Of a stretch of DNA of 64,000 nucleotides, positions 35,354 through 45,182 are shown piece by piece (the stretch's first letter is position 1; each line of letters starts with the position of its first letter). This DNA is from Thalassospira lucentensis (GTDB taxonomy: Bacteria; Pseudomonadota; Alphaproteobacteria; Rhodospirillales; Thalassospiraceae). The stretch lies in assembly GCF_032921865.1 (NCBI RefSeq), contig NZ_CP136684.1, positions 1,346,501 to 1,410,500 of the forward strand, read 5' to 3'. A model generated the notes under the pieces. The model saw only the letters and a program-made list of their open reading frames with translations, searched no databases and had not been told where the DNA came from. Both the position numbers and the translations under genes were made by a program.

Positions 35354-36247
35354 ATGGCAAGTTTAGCTGGCAAAACACTGTTCATCACCGGCGCATCGCG
35401 CGGGATCGGCAAGGCAATCGCGCTGCGTGCGGCACGCGACGGGGCAAATGTCGCGATCATCGCCAAAACCGATGAACCCCACCCCAAACTGCCCGGCACC
35501 ATTCACAGTGCCGCCGCCGAGATCGAGGAAGCCGGTGGCAGAGCACTCGCCCTTAGAACCGACATTCGCGAAGAAGACCAGATCGCCGATGCCGTCGCCA
35601 GAACCGTTGAAACCTTTGGCGGGATCGACATCCTGATCAACAATGCCAGCGCGATCAATCTGACCCCGACCCTGCAAACACCGATGAAGCGGTTCGATCT
35701 GATGTATCAGGTCAACACCCGGGCCAGTTTCGCCTGTGCGCAGGCCTGCCTGCCGCATCTGATGAAATCGGACAACCCGCATATCCTGACCATGTCGCCA
35801 CCGCCTAACCTGTCGGCACAATGGTTTGCCAATCACACGGCCTATACGATTTCAAAATACGGTATGAGCCTCGTGACGCTGGGCCTTGCTGCGGAATTCG
35901 AAGACGAAGGTGTTGCCGTTAACTCGCTTTGGCCCGTCACCGTGATCGAAACCGCCGCCCTTAACATGATCCCCGGCCTTGAACAGGGTCGCGCGCGTAG
36001 CCCCGAAATCCTTGCCGATGCCGCGCACGCCATCCTGACATCCCCCGCACGCGACGTTACGGGTGGTTTCTTCACCGATGAAAGCGTGCTCGAAGCCATC
36101 GGGATCACCGATTTCGAACCCTACAACCTGACACCGGGCAAGGCTCCTTACCCGGACTTCTTCCTTGAACTGGACCGGAACGGCAAAAACGATCCGGCCG
36201 TCGCCCGGCTTCTTGAAAAACTGTCCGCGGCCCGCAAGGCCGCCTGA
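35354..36247 (+). CDS. SDR-family oxidoreductase (HSDL2-like)
   Basis: This 297-residue short-chain dehydrogenase starts LAGKTLFITGASRGIGKAIAL (cofactor TGASRGIG shown within KTLFITGASRGIGKA). Catalytic Tyr and Lys are in YTISKYGMSLV, and the NNAS motif is ILINNASAINL. The LFITGASRGIG plus ANVAIIAKTDEPHPKLPGT start is that of HSDL2-type enzymes, which in eukaryotes are fused to an SCP2 domain. Here SCP2 is a separate gene at the other end of the regulon. The substrate is unknown, probably an acyl-CoA or lipid alcohol/ketone. Last gene of the operon, terminator follows. Confidence 0.88.
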   Translation: MASLAGKTLFITGASRGIGKAIALRAARDGANVAIIAKTDEPHPKLPGTIHSAAAEIEEAGGRALALRTDIREEDQIADAVARTVETFGGIDILINNASAINLTPTLQTPMKRFDLMYQVNTRASFACAQACLPHLMKSDNPHILTMSPPPNLSAQWFANHTAYTISKYGMSLVTLGLAAEFEDEGVAVNSLWPVTVIETAALNMIPGLEQGRARSPEILADAAHAILTSPARDVTGGFFTDESVLEAIGITDFEPYNLTPGKAPYPDFFLELDRNGKNDPAVARLLEKLSAARKAA

Positions 36248-36338
36248 ACCCTTTTTCGTCGGCGTTGGGGAGTGTGTGCCCTGACGTCATCGGGATCTGA
36301 TTTCAATCGGGATCAGGTCCCACTCGCCCGCTGAACTC

Positions 36339-36367
36339 GACCCGCCCTTTTGGGCGGGTTCTTTTTT
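36339..36367 (+). terminator. terminator of the beta-oxidation operon
   Basis: GACCCGCCC, a TTTT loop and GGGCGGGTTC followed by six T. It lies 90 bp after the SDR stop and ends the 8-kb operon. Confidence 0.88.
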
Positions 36368-36471
36368 GGCCATATGCACAAACAACAAAGCACCGCCTTT
36401 ATGGCAGTGCTTCGTTGGTAATGCGCAAGTGACGTTGAGGGTAAGACAAGTCAGCGCAAATCTTTAAATTC

Positions 36472-36954
36472 TTAGGACGCGGCGCGACGATCCAGCGACT
36501 GGCGCGGCATCACACAGCTTTTAACCGCCGGAGTCGGGCACATCATCTGTACCGACAGGGCAAGGGCCAGGTCATTGTTGCTGTGTTCACGATCCAGAAA
36601 ACGCTCGGACCATGCCTTGTCGCAGTTGGCCGACAGGAAAGCACAGCGCATCATGGCAAAGCCGGAAGAACCAAAACAGTTGTTCTGGCCGCTCAGATCG
36701 GCAAACCAGCTTGCGATGGCATCGTGGGCCGCCTGATCAAGGATGTCCTGCATGCTTTCTTTTTCGGTCGTCGCAACGGAGTCCTGCTGCAACGCGGTAC
36801 GCAGCTCGTTCACCAGACGCTGATGGGCCTGCGGATTATCAACGCTAAACGAGCGCAACCATGCACGCGCGGTCTCGTCGATCAGACGGGTCACTGCGGC
36901 AGATTCAAAAGCAGCGTAGGCGTAACCTTTGGATGCGATGGTCAGGTCAGTCAT
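36472..36954 (-). CDS. unknown 160-residue cytoplasmic protein
   Basis: I do not recognise this protein. It has no signal or membrane segment. It is mostly helical and Ala/Asp-rich, with five cysteines clustered in the second half (NNCFGSS, MMRCAFLSANCDKAW, QMMCPTPAVKSC). A metal site or structural role is possible but not a known motif. It is isolated: the operon terminator lies on one side and opgH, on the same strand, 140 bp upstream. The next upstream gene is opgH, whose stop is at 37094, so it could be a distal member of the opgGH transcript. Codon use is like that of its neighbours. Confidence 0.6.
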   Translation of the reverse strand: MTDLTIASKGYAYAAFESAAVTRLIDETARAWLRSFSVDNPQAHQRLVNELRTALQQDSVATTEKESMQDILDQAAHDAIASWFADLSGQNNCFGSSGFAMMRCAFLSANCDKAWSERFLDREHSNNDLALALSVQMMCPTPAVKSCVMPRQSLDRRAAS

Positions 36955-37093
36955 GTTTGCGGCCCCTTCGGGCTAAATGGCGACAATCGGCGATTAACTC
37001 TTTGGTAAGGATTATGATCACCGAAAAACCGCGGCATATTTTGATCAAATCGGGGCGTTTTTGTGGCGCGACCCATGCAAGAAAATCAATGCA

Positions 37094-39208
37094 CTATGAC
37101 GAATTAGCAGGCAGCTTTGCATTTTCGTCCTTTTTCCCCGCCATGATCTGGTCAAGCGGCTTGACCGGCCACGACAGGATCTTGAGCTTCTCGTCCCGTG
37201 TCAGGCTTTCGACCCCCAACCGGGCCAGCTTTTCATAGATGATCCCGATCTCGATCTGGGTCCGACGGTCGGGTTTGCGCGCGGGCAAAAGGGCCGAATG
37301 CAATGCGTTGGCAAACGGGTCCTCGATCAGGCGCAGCAACCCGTCCTTGACATCCTCATCGGGTGCTTCCGCCGTCAGGCGCGCCAATGTCGCAAGTTCT
37401 TCGGGAGATTCGGTTTCTTCCGGTGTGACAAAAAGATTCATCCGGCGCGCCGCACGCCCGATGGCAAGGCTGCTTGACCAATGCGTCAGCCACGGTGCCA
37501 GAACAAGCCCCGCCAGAATTGGCGACAGCCACCAGAAGAACGCCGTATCCACAAATAGCGCCACCGCCCCCCAGATAAGGCCGATCACGATGATCGTCCG
37601 ATGGGTTTTAAGTGCGGCCTTAAACGGCACACCGGTATCATCACGTTCCTGCGCGTCCCAACCCACCTGATTGCCGGTCAGAACCGAAAACACGAACTGC
37701 GCGTGCAGCATCATCATGATCGGTGCCTGAAGGGCGGAATAAAGCGTTTCAAGAATACCGCTCGCCAGCACCATGACCCCACCGTATTTCTTCCGGTCAC
37801 GGCCAAGGCAAACCATCAGGATCGAGATGATTTTGGGCACCACCAGCATACCGATGGTAAAGACCAGCAGCACCAGCATCTCGAACGACCGGTCAACCGG
37901 CCATTGCGGGAACATCGTGAACTGGCTGGGGAAGAAGCTATAGGTCAGTTGCGTGTTTTGCAGCGTCGCAATCGTCGAAGACAGCAACAGCAACAGCCAC
38001 AGCGGCGAGGAGCCAAAGCTCATGACCCCCATGAAGAAATGCAAACGGCTAAGCGGCCGGAATCCCGGCGCAAACAGAAGCCGCGCATGCTGCATATTGC
38101 CCTGGCACCAGCGGCGATCACGGATCGCATAATCAATCAGGTTCGGCGGCAATTCTTCCCAGCTACCTTCAAGCTGCGGGATCAGCCAGCAACGCCAGCC
38201 TGCCTTGCGCATAAAGGCGGCCTCGACGAAATCGTGGCTCAGGATATGCCCGCCCATCGGCGGCTTGCCCGACAGAACCGGCAACCCGCAGCAATCAATG
38301 AACGCCTGCACACGAATGATCGCGTTATGGCCCCAATAGTTCGAACTGCCCATGCACCAGAACGACAGACCCGCCGACATGGTCGGGCCATGAACGCGCG
38401 AAATGAATTGCAGGATACGGGCAAACAGGGTCTGACGGCCGGTCGGCTGCGGCGGGCTCTGGATGATCCCGGCATCGGGATTGTTTTCCATCAGATAGGC
38501 CATATTCACCATGGCCTCGCCCGACATCACACTATCGGCGTCAAAAACGATCATGTGATCGTAATGCGTCGCATAGGTCTCGCAGAATTCCTTGAGGTTC
38601 CCGGATTTGCGTTCGGTATTTTCCGCACGACGGCGGAAGAATATCTTGCCGCGCGCTTTCAGATCCGCACAGGCCTTGGCCCATGCAACTTCCTCGGCGA
38701 TCCAGATATCCGGGTCGCGGGTGTCGGACAGAACAAAGAAATCAAACGCATCAATTTCGCCCGTCGCGGCAAGGCTTTCATAACTCGCACGCAGTCCGGC
38801 AAACACCCGGTCCGGGTCTTCGTTATAGACCGGGATGACAATCACGTTCTTGGATTTCAGCGACCCTTTGCGCGTAATCGGCTTCAACCGTTTCAGCGTA
38901 ATGGCATCCAACCCGAACCCACGCAGGAATATCCCGACAATCCCTGTAAAGAAAGACAGCGAAATCCATGCAAAGTTGATCGTGAAGAACGCAATAACCA
39001 CCATTTCCATGACGGTAAGCTGATCCGCACCCAATACATCCGCCATCAGCCACGCGGCATAGGCGGTTGCAAAAATCGACGCCCCAAACAGGAAAATGCG
39101 CCGCGACCCGACACCGGGACCGCGCAGCTTTACTGTCGGATCAAGGTTATCATCATCAACGCCATTTTTGGCCGCACTATCGGACATGGGATCGGAAATC
39201 CGGTTCAT
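37094..39208 (-). CDS. opgH: glucans biosynthesis glucosyltransferase
   Basis: This 704-residue inner-membrane enzyme polymerises the beta-1,2-glucan backbone of osmoregulated periplasmic glucans from UDP-glucose. A GT2 catalytic domain lies between membrane segments: KSKNVIVIPVYNEDPDRVFA, then IVFDADSVMSG for the DxD acid, and RDRRWCQGNMQHARLL for the Q(R/Q)xRW site. Hydrophobic segments occur before it (ATAYAAWLMADVLGA) and after it (several, about 410-620). It is downstream of opgG with a 90-bp gap. Confidence 0.93.
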   Translation of the reverse strand: MNRISDPMSDSAAKNGVDDDNLDPTVKLRGPGVGSRRIFLFGASIFATAYAAWLMADVLGADQLTVMEMVVIAFFTINFAWISLSFFTGIVGIFLRGFGLDAITLKRLKPITRKGSLKSKNVIVIPVYNEDPDRVFAGLRASYESLAATGEIDAFDFFVLSDTRDPDIWIAEEVAWAKACADLKARGKIFFRRRAENTERKSGNLKEFCETYATHYDHMIVFDADSVMSGEAMVNMAYLMENNPDAGIIQSPPQPTGRQTLFARILQFISRVHGPTMSAGLSFWCMGSSNYWGHNAIIRVQAFIDCCGLPVLSGKPPMGGHILSHDFVEAAFMRKAGWRCWLIPQLEGSWEELPPNLIDYAIRDRRWCQGNMQHARLLFAPGFRPLSRLHFFMGVMSFGSSPLWLLLLLSSTIATLQNTQLTYSFFPSQFTMFPQWPVDRSFEMLVLLVFTIGMLVVPKIISILMVCLGRDRKKYGGVMVLASGILETLYSALQAPIMMMLHAQFVFSVLTGNQVGWDAQERDDTGVPFKAALKTHRTIIVIGLIWGAVALFVDTAFFWWLSPILAGLVLAPWLTHWSSSLAIGRAARRMNLFVTPEETESPEELATLARLTAEAPDEDVKDGLLRLIEDPFANALHSALLPARKPDRRTQIEIGIIYEKLARLGVESLTRDEKLKILSWPVKPLDQIMAGKKDENAKLPANSS

Positions 39209-39299
39209 AAGGTTCTAGTTTTCCCTGAATGCAACTTGCGATATTCCAAGCGAAACGCAATACGCGGCCAAATGTGCCCAACCGGAATTGCCGCAGGCA

Positions 39300-41135
39300 T
39301 CAAAATACCCACGGCATGGTCCATGTCTCGCTCAGCACCCTGTCATCATATTGCAGGAAGGCGCGCAGATTTGAACTTTGGGCTTCGCCAGTTCCAATCA
39401 GGTCGAACATCACGCGAACACCACCGTTTTCCGGGTCCTTCATAAGGCGGATATTACGGATTTCAGCATTCGATGCACTGATATTGGCCTGCAGGTTATC
39501 AAGATCGGACAGATAATATTCAAGCTCTTCACCCGCAAAATTCAGAATGAAACGGGTTGCCGCCTGCGCATCATCACCACCGGACGGAATATGCATGATA
39601 CGCGTGTCTGTTGCCTGTGAAAGCTTGTGCAGATCGCTGCCATCCTGTGTTGCCGCAATCTGATATTCAACGGTCAACTCGCTTCCGGCTTCCGGCTTGT
39701 TCTGCGGCACCCAGAACGCAACGATATTGTCGTTGCTTTCGCTCGGGCTTGGAATTTCGACCAGTTCGACATGGCCTTTGCCCCAATCGCCTTTTGGCGT
39801 CACCCAATAACCGGGCTGCTGGTCAAAACGGGTATCAAGGTCCTGATAATGATCGAAGTTCCGGTCACGTTGCAGAAGCCCGAAACCACGCGGATTTTCA
39901 TCCAGGAACGAACTGATCTGCAAGTTGGCCGGGTTATCAAGCGGCCGCCAAAGCCATTCGCCCTTGCCATTATTGATCAGAAGCCCGTCGCTGGAATGAA
40001 CTTCTCCGCGATAATCTTCGAACCGGCGCCGTTTCTGTTCACCGTAAAGGAACATGCTGTTGAGGGGGGCCAGACCGATTTTTTCAACACGGTCGCGGAA
40101 AAACAGCGTGCTGCTGACATCGACCTTGCTGTTGTTACCGGGGCGAATGTCAAACCGATAGGCACCGGTCAACCGCACGCTATCAAGCAGCGCAAAGACG
40201 GTGATTTTGCGTTCGCCCTCTTTCGGGGCAACGATCCAGAATTCACGAAATACCGGAATTTCTTCGCCCGACGGCCCCGCAAGATCAACGGTCAGTCCGC
40301 GTGCCATCTGTCCGGCAACCTGATCACGTCCCTGAATACGGAAATAAGATGCACCAAGGAAGGTCGCCAATTCATCACTACCCGCAACATTCCCCAACGG
40401 ATAACGCAGGCGGAAACCGGCATATCCCTGTGTCGAAAAATCATTGCCCGACAGGCCGGTTTCACCAAAATCAAACAATCCCGCAGAATACGGCACAGCC
40501 TGCACCTGGCCGTCACGCACAAGGTTTATCGCAACCGGCACATCATACATGTTGCCCGGATGATAAAGGTCCAGCGCAAAGCCCGAATTTGCCTGACTGA
40601 AAAATGCCCGCTGGGATTTGAAGCGGATTTTCGCATAACTTTCCGGGCTCAGATTGGCCAATGCTTCGGGCAAATCACGATGCGGATTTTCAAACGGCTG
40701 CGTTGCAAGATTGCGCGCCCGTTCGATCACCTGTGCCGGATCAAAGGCCACCGGCACGGAAACCGCCGGTTTTTCAGCCGTTTCGGGTGAAGCAGCCGCA
40801 TCACCTTCAACGGGTTGTACAGGATTATCAGCAGCGGTTTCGCCATTACCGGCCGCGACCGGTTCAACTGGCGCGGTCTGTTCCGGTGCATTCGGCGACG
40901 GGGCTACCGTCGGCTCGGTGCTTTCTACTACCGGGCTCTCGGCTACCGGACTGGTCGTCCCGGTCCCGGCCTGTGCCGGTACAGCAGGCTGCGTGCCTGA
41001 CGACGTTTCGGTTGTGGTGCTGCTGTCCTGGGCGTGTACCAAGCCACTCGCCCCAAACGTTAAAAACCCTGCAAGCGCAACCGCAAGCAGAGCATGAACC
41101 GAGCTACTGGTGACACGCTTTTGAAATCTGTACAT
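39300..41135 (-). CDS. opgG: glucan biosynthesis protein G, with long disordered N-terminal linker
   Basis: This 611-residue periplasmic protein is required for glucan backbone branching and length. After a signal peptide (ALLAVALAGFLTFGASG, cut near VHAQ) there are about 100 residues rich in Thr, Ser, Pro, Glu and Ala (TETSSGTQPAVPAQAG, then TSPVAESPVVESTEPT). Only after that does the canonical MdoG domain begin, at FDPAQVIERARNLATQPFEN. Typical OpgG goes from signal to domain with little between. The linker may tether or space the catalytic domain. The C-terminus is at the expected place (DRVLSETWTMPWVF). First of the opgGH pair. Confidence 0.92.
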   Translation of the reverse strand: MYRFQKRVTSSSVHALLAVALAGFLTFGASGLVHAQDSSTTTETSSGTQPAVPAQAGTGTTSPVAESPVVESTEPTVAPSPNAPEQTAPVEPVAAGNGETAADNPVQPVEGDAAASPETAEKPAVSVPVAFDPAQVIERARNLATQPFENPHRDLPEALANLSPESYAKIRFKSQRAFFSQANSGFALDLYHPGNMYDVPVAINLVRDGQVQAVPYSAGLFDFGETGLSGNDFSTQGYAGFRLRYPLGNVAGSDELATFLGASYFRIQGRDQVAGQMARGLTVDLAGPSGEEIPVFREFWIVAPKEGERKITVFALLDSVRLTGAYRFDIRPGNNSKVDVSSTLFFRDRVEKIGLAPLNSMFLYGEQKRRRFEDYRGEVHSSDGLLINNGKGEWLWRPLDNPANLQISSFLDENPRGFGLLQRDRNFDHYQDLDTRFDQQPGYWVTPKGDWGKGHVELVEIPSPSESNDNIVAFWVPQNKPEAGSELTVEYQIAATQDGSDLHKLSQATDTRIMHIPSGGDDAQAATRFILNFAGEELEYYLSDLDNLQANISASNAEIRNIRLMKDPENGGVRVMFDLIGTGEAQSSNLRAFLQYDDRVLSETWTMPWVF

Positions 41136-41475
41136 ATTTCCCGTCTGAGTTTCCCGACTGATCAGCGAATTTCCCGCTAAAGATGTTTTTGCTTAAAGAA
41201 CGGGGCAGCAATGTGACAGCATATTGATAAGAATCCGGTGCTGCCAGCATTTCAAATTCCGTATTCTGCGTCTTTACGCCTGTCCTGACCAGACTCAAAG
41301 CGGCATTTTTGCATGGGGTATCCCCCTGAAATGCGGTGATTTCCATCTTGACGAACCGAAAAATATTAGCGGTTCAAAATATCGGATTTCCATAAGAAAA
41401 GGCCGGTCAAATTAATGACCGGCCTTTCCGTCAGATGAATTAAGGGGAGCTCATCTGAATTGGCGATGCGCGGGA
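41136..41475. other. 340-bp intergenic region with opgG promoter side and a terminator
   Basis: Contains the opgG upstream region, with GGGAAAT/GGGAAAC repeated three times just before its start, and a minus-strand terminator near 41398-41427. The 80-residue minus-strand frame at 41104-41346 overlaps opgG and lacks family features; I do not call it. Confidence 0.5.
41398..41427 (-). terminator. terminator of the tct-ggt operon
   Basis: On the minus strand, AAAGGCCGGTCA and TGACCGGCCTTT form a long perfect stem followed by TTC. It lies 50 bp after the gamma-glutamyltransferase stop. Confidence 0.85.
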
Positions 41476-43074
41476 TTAATACCCGACCGCACATCCATCC
41501 TTGCGCGGATCAGAACCCGCGACATAACCGGCATCGGTTTTCGCAATAAGCTGCGCACCACCAAAACCGAAATTGGTGCTGTCTGGTGCTTCAACCTTGA
41601 TCGCATGCCCTTTGGCTTTCAGGGCATCAATCACATCCGCCCCGACCGAGGCCTCAACAGCAACCTCAAGCCCGGAAAGCGCCTGCCAGCGCGGCGCATC
41701 CACCGCCGTTTGCGGGTCCTGCCCCCAAAGCTGGGTCCGCAGTGTCATCTGCAAATGGCCCTGTGACTGCATGGGTCCGCCCATGACACCAAAGCTCATG
41801 ACCGGATTGCCGTCGTCCCCCATCAGGAAGCCCGGAATGATTGTCTGGAACGGGCGTTTTCCGCCTGCCACCTGATTGGGATGACCGTCTTTCAGGGTGA
41901 AACCGAAACCACGGTTCTGCAGGCTGATCGATGTGCCCGGCACAACAACACCGGACCCGAACCCCATATAGTTCGACTGGATAAACGACACCATCATGCC
42001 GCTTTCATCCGCCGCCGTGACATAGACCGTGCCACCATGCTTTGGCGCACCCGCCTTGAAATCCTGCGCCTTGCTGGCATCAATCAGTGCCGCACGGGAT
42101 TTCAGATAATCATCAGACAGCAGATGTTCGACCGTCACATCACGCATGTGATCCAGATCGGCGACATATTCATGCATATCCGCAAAGGCGAGCTTCATCG
42201 CCTCGATCTCAAGATGCAGGGCCTCGACCGAGTCCGGGGCATAATCGGCAATGTTGGTATGGCGCAAAATGCCCAGCGCAATCAGGGCTGAAATCCCCTG
42301 TCCGTTTGGCGGGATTTCATGCAGCTTGACCTTGCCAAAGCTTTGCGAAATCGTTCCGACCCAGTCGGTTTTATGATTGTCAAGGTCTTCCTCGGTAAGC
42401 ACCGCACCGTTTTCCTTGGCAAAGGCCGCAATTTTGGCCGCCAGCCGACCGCGATAGAAACTCTCGCCACCGGTCTCGGCGATATCGGTCAGGCTTTCGG
42501 CAATCGCACGGTTGATGAACAATTCACCCGCCTTGGGTGCCTTGCCGCCGGGCAGGAATGCCTCGGCAAAGCCCGGCTGCTTGCCCAATACATTGCCACC
42601 CTTTTCCCAAAGGGTTGCGATGATCGGCGACACGGCAAAACCACGGCTGGCATATTCGATGGCCGGTTCAAACAGTTTTTCAAACGGCAGTTTGCCGAAC
42701 TTGTCGGAAATCTCGCGCCAGGCCGAAACCGCCCCCGGCACGGTCACCGATTCCCAGCCGCGTTGCGGCATGGCATCCGCCCCGGCAAAACGTTCCGGCG
42801 ACCATACCGCAGGCGCACGACCCGATGCATTAAGGCCATGCAGTTCCTTGCCATCCCAGATGATCGCATAGGCATCCGAACCAAGCCCGTTGCCCGTCGG
42901 CTCAACCACCGTCAAAGCAATGGCGGATGCCAGCGCGGCATCGGCCGCATTCCCGCCCGCCAGCAACATGCGCAAACCGGCCTGTGCGGCCAATGGCTGG
43001 GAAGTCGAGACAACATTGCGCGCAAGCACCGGTGACCGGCGTGAGGCATAAAGCGCGTCATGACGAAGTTTCAT
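41476..43074 (-). CDS. gamma-glutamyltransferase-family protein (no signal peptide)
   Basis: This 532-residue Ntn-hydrolase has the family opening VVSTSQPLAAQAGLRMLLAG and GGNAADAALASAIAL. The nucleophile Thr should be in HGGTVYVTAADESGMM, where autocleavage would split the chain. GFGFTLKDGHPNQVAGGKRP (here FTLKDGHPNQ and GGKRPFQTIIP) is near the C-terminus of the substrate domain. Unlike typical GGT it has no signal peptide, so it should be cytoplasmic. Being last in the TctCBA operon, it may hydrolyse the imported compound. HpxW-type oxamate amidohydrolases are related, so glutathione is not the only option. Confidence 0.88.
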   Translation of the reverse strand: MKLRHDALYASRRSPVLARNVVSTSQPLAAQAGLRMLLAGGNAADAALASAIALTVVEPTGNGLGSDAYAIIWDGKELHGLNASGRAPAVWSPERFAGADAMPQRGWESVTVPGAVSAWREISDKFGKLPFEKLFEPAIEYASRGFAVSPIIATLWEKGGNVLGKQPGFAEAFLPGGKAPKAGELFINRAIAESLTDIAETGGESFYRGRLAAKIAAFAKENGAVLTEEDLDNHKTDWVGTISQSFGKVKLHEIPPNGQGISALIALGILRHTNIADYAPDSVEALHLEIEAMKLAFADMHEYVADLDHMRDVTVEHLLSDDYLKSRAALIDASKAQDFKAGAPKHGGTVYVTAADESGMMVSFIQSNYMGFGSGVVVPGTSISLQNRGFGFTLKDGHPNQVAGGKRPFQTIIPGFLMGDDGNPVMSFGVMGGPMQSQGHLQMTLRTQLWGQDPQTAVDAPRWQALSGLEVAVEASVGADVIDALKAKGHAIKVEAPDSTNFGFGGAQLIAKTDAGYVAGSDPRKDGCAVGY

Positions 43075-43092
43075 TGGAGTCTCCTAATCGGC

Positions 43093-44613
43093 TTAATCGC
43101 CGTCCTGTTCGTCGGTGGCGGGACGGTTCTTTTTACGCATTTTAAGGATGGACCGAACGCTGAAGATAACCGACAGCAACGCCGCCGCCAGAAGGATGGC
43201 TGAAATCGGACGGGTAAAGAAGGTCGTCCAGTCCGGATCGCTCATCAATGCGCGGCGCAAATTGGTTTCGGCAATCGGCCCGAGGATCACACCCAGCACC
43301 AGCGGTGCGAGCGGATAATCAAGGCTTTTCAGGCCATAACCAACCAGCCCGATAATCCCCAGAAGATACAGGTCCGTCACCCGGTTATTAAGCGCGAACG
43401 CGCCAATAACGCAGCAAATGATGACCGTCGGCACGATGAACTGTTTGGGGATGTCCGTCACCCGCAGGAACAGGCGCATGGATGCGACACACACCACCAG
43501 CATCATCAGGCTGGAAACGATCATGGCAATGAACATGCCATAGGCCAGATCCGCATGATCCATGATCAGGCGCGGTCCAACCGAAATCCCGTGCACCATA
43601 AGCGACGCCATCAGAATGGCATCCACAGCAGACCCCGGAATGCCCAATGCAATCATCGGGATCAGACCGCCACCTGCCGTGGCAGAGTTACCCGCCTCGG
43701 ACGCAACCACACCATCGGCGCAGCCTTCACCGAATTTTTCCGGGTTTTTGGAACTGCGTTTGGCCTGATCATAAGCCAGCAGATTGGCGATGGATCCACC
43801 AGCACCCGGCAACGCCCCAATCAGAACCCCGATCATCGAAGACCGGAACAGATTGACCGGCGCCATCAGGACTTCGCGCATGACTTTCCATGTCTTGAAG
43901 TCGATCACATCGGGGATCAGCGCCTGATTGGTTTTCTTGCCATGAATTTCGACTTCGCTCAGAAGCTGGCTGATCGCGAAAATACCAATCAGCACCACAA
44001 GGAACGGCAAGCCCGGCATCAAAAGATCGGTGTCAAAGGTCAGGCGCGATTTGCCCATCATCGGGTCCGGGCCGATGGTCGCAATGCCAAGGCCAATGAC
44101 GCCCGCGATCAAACCACGGATTAACGAATTCCCGACAAGGCTGGCAACAATCGTCAGTGCAAAGACGATCAGCGCGAAATATTCCCACGGGCCAAGCTTG
44201 ACCGCAATCAGGGCCAGCGGCGGGGCGGCCACGATCAGAACGATGGTCGAAATCACGGTCCCGAAGAACGACGCCCATACACCCAGTGAAAGGGCCCGGC
44301 CCGGCTCCCCTTTGCGCGCCATCGGAAAGGCATCAAAGGTGGTCGCGACCGAGCTTGGCGTTCCGGGAATCCCCAGAAGGGCGGCACTGATCAGGCCACC
44401 GGTGTACCCCCCGACATAAACCGACAGCATCACCGAAACACCCTGCAACGGTTCCATCGCAAAGGTCAGCGGCAGCGTCAGAATGATTGCCATTGTTACG
44501 GTAAAACCGGGGATGGCCGCGGCAATAATCCCGGCAACCGACCCGATCAGCATGTATGTCAGGGTATCAAAGGCAAATACCTGATGGGCCCCGGCAAGAA
44601 ACGCATCCAGCAT
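43093..44613 (-). CDS. tctA: tripartite tricarboxylate transporter, large permease TctA
   Basis: This 506-residue integral membrane protein has about 12 segments. The TctA hallmark GGYTGGLISAALLGIPGTPS is present (pieces GGYTGGLISAALLG and IPGTPSS), repeated later as GLIPMIALGIPGSAVDAIL. It moves a carboxylate or other solute with a cation gradient together with TctB and TctC. It follows TctB by 18 bp. Confidence 0.93.
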   Translation of the reverse strand: MLDAFLAGAHQVFAFDTLTYMLIGSVAGIIAAAIPGFTVTMAIILTLPLTFAMEPLQGVSVMLSVYVGGYTGGLISAALLGIPGTPSSVATTFDAFPMARKGEPGRALSLGVWASFFGTVISTIVLIVAAPPLALIAVKLGPWEYFALIVFALTIVASLVGNSLIRGLIAGVIGLGIATIGPDPMMGKSRLTFDTDLLMPGLPFLVVLIGIFAISQLLSEVEIHGKKTNQALIPDVIDFKTWKVMREVLMAPVNLFRSSMIGVLIGALPGAGGSIANLLAYDQAKRSSKNPEKFGEGCADGVVASEAGNSATAGGGLIPMIALGIPGSAVDAILMASLMVHGISVGPRLIMDHADLAYGMFIAMIVSSLMMLVVCVASMRLFLRVTDIPKQFIVPTVIICCVIGAFALNNRVTDLYLLGIIGLVGYGLKSLDYPLAPLVLGVILGPIAETNLRRALMSDPDWTTFFTRPISAILLAAALLSVIFSVRSILKMRKKNRPATDEQDGD

Positions 44614-44630
44614 AATTTAAACTTTCCCGC

Positions 44631-45182
44631 CTAACCCGCGAACAGAACGCCGCGCGGTAAGAACACATTGAAAACTTCTGCAAACAGCAGGTTCAACCCG
44701 ACCGAAAAAATCAGGGCGGCGATGATGGACTGAATGACGGTTCGTCGCGAAACACCCGCAATCATCAACTGCGCAATCAGCAGAAAGACAAAACTTGCAA
44801 GCGAGAACCCGGTCCAGGGCATAACGCCAAGATAAACCGCGAACAGGACAAACAGACCAATGGCGACCCGACGCACATAAAGCCACTGGGTAAAGGCAGC
44901 CCCAACACCCGCAAGGCCCCCCGCCCGCACGATTTCAATGATCGAGCGAACAGCCGCAATCAGGCAAAGCACCGCCAGCAGGGCAAAAACAAGTTTCGGG
45001 AATGTGCCCGCCCCCAGCGGTTCCCAGCGGGACGTCGGCAAACCTGCCGCCATCGAGGACAGAACAACAGAAACGCCACCAAAAACGATATAGGAGATCA
45101 GCCGCGCCAATTCGGTGCGGGCGCGCGAAGCAGCGGATACACCTGTATCCGCTGCTGCTGCCTCCGTCACCTTGACGGTCAT
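44631..45182 (-). CDS. tctB: tripartite tricarboxylate transporter, small permease TctB
   Basis: This 183-residue membrane protein has four hydrophobic segments and a polar N-terminus. LISYIVFGGVSVVLSSMAAG and VLFAVYLGVMPWTGFSLASF are TctB-like. Its ATG overlaps the TctC stop (ATGA), so synthesis is coupled. Substrate unknown. Confidence 0.88.
   Translation of the reverse strand: MTVKVTEAAAADTGVSAASRARTELARLISYIVFGGVSVVLSSMAAGLPTSRWEPLGAGTFPKLVFALLAVLCLIAAVRSIIEIVRAGGLAGVGAAFTQWLYVRRVAIGLFVLFAVYLGVMPWTGFSLASFVFLLIAQLMIAGVSRRTVIQSIIAALIFSVGLNLLFAEVFNVFLPRGVLFAG

Noticed and set aside
36421-36445. GTGACGTTGAGG as a further MerR operator after the beta-oxidation operon
   Set aside because: Only a half-site; the second arm is absent and no gene follows in the right orientation.
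37601-39445. 614-residue plus-strand frame opposite opgH
   Set aside because: OpgH motifs are unmistakable on the minus strand; this is a codon-bias shadow rich in His, Arg and Gln.
39627-40790. 387-residue plus-strand frame opposite opgG
   Set aside because: It lies wholly within opgG, has no start site or motif, and its composition is typical of a shadow.
41104-41346. 80-residue minus-strand frame upstream of opgG
   Set aside because: It overlaps the opgG start in another frame and shows no signal, motif or ribosome binding site.
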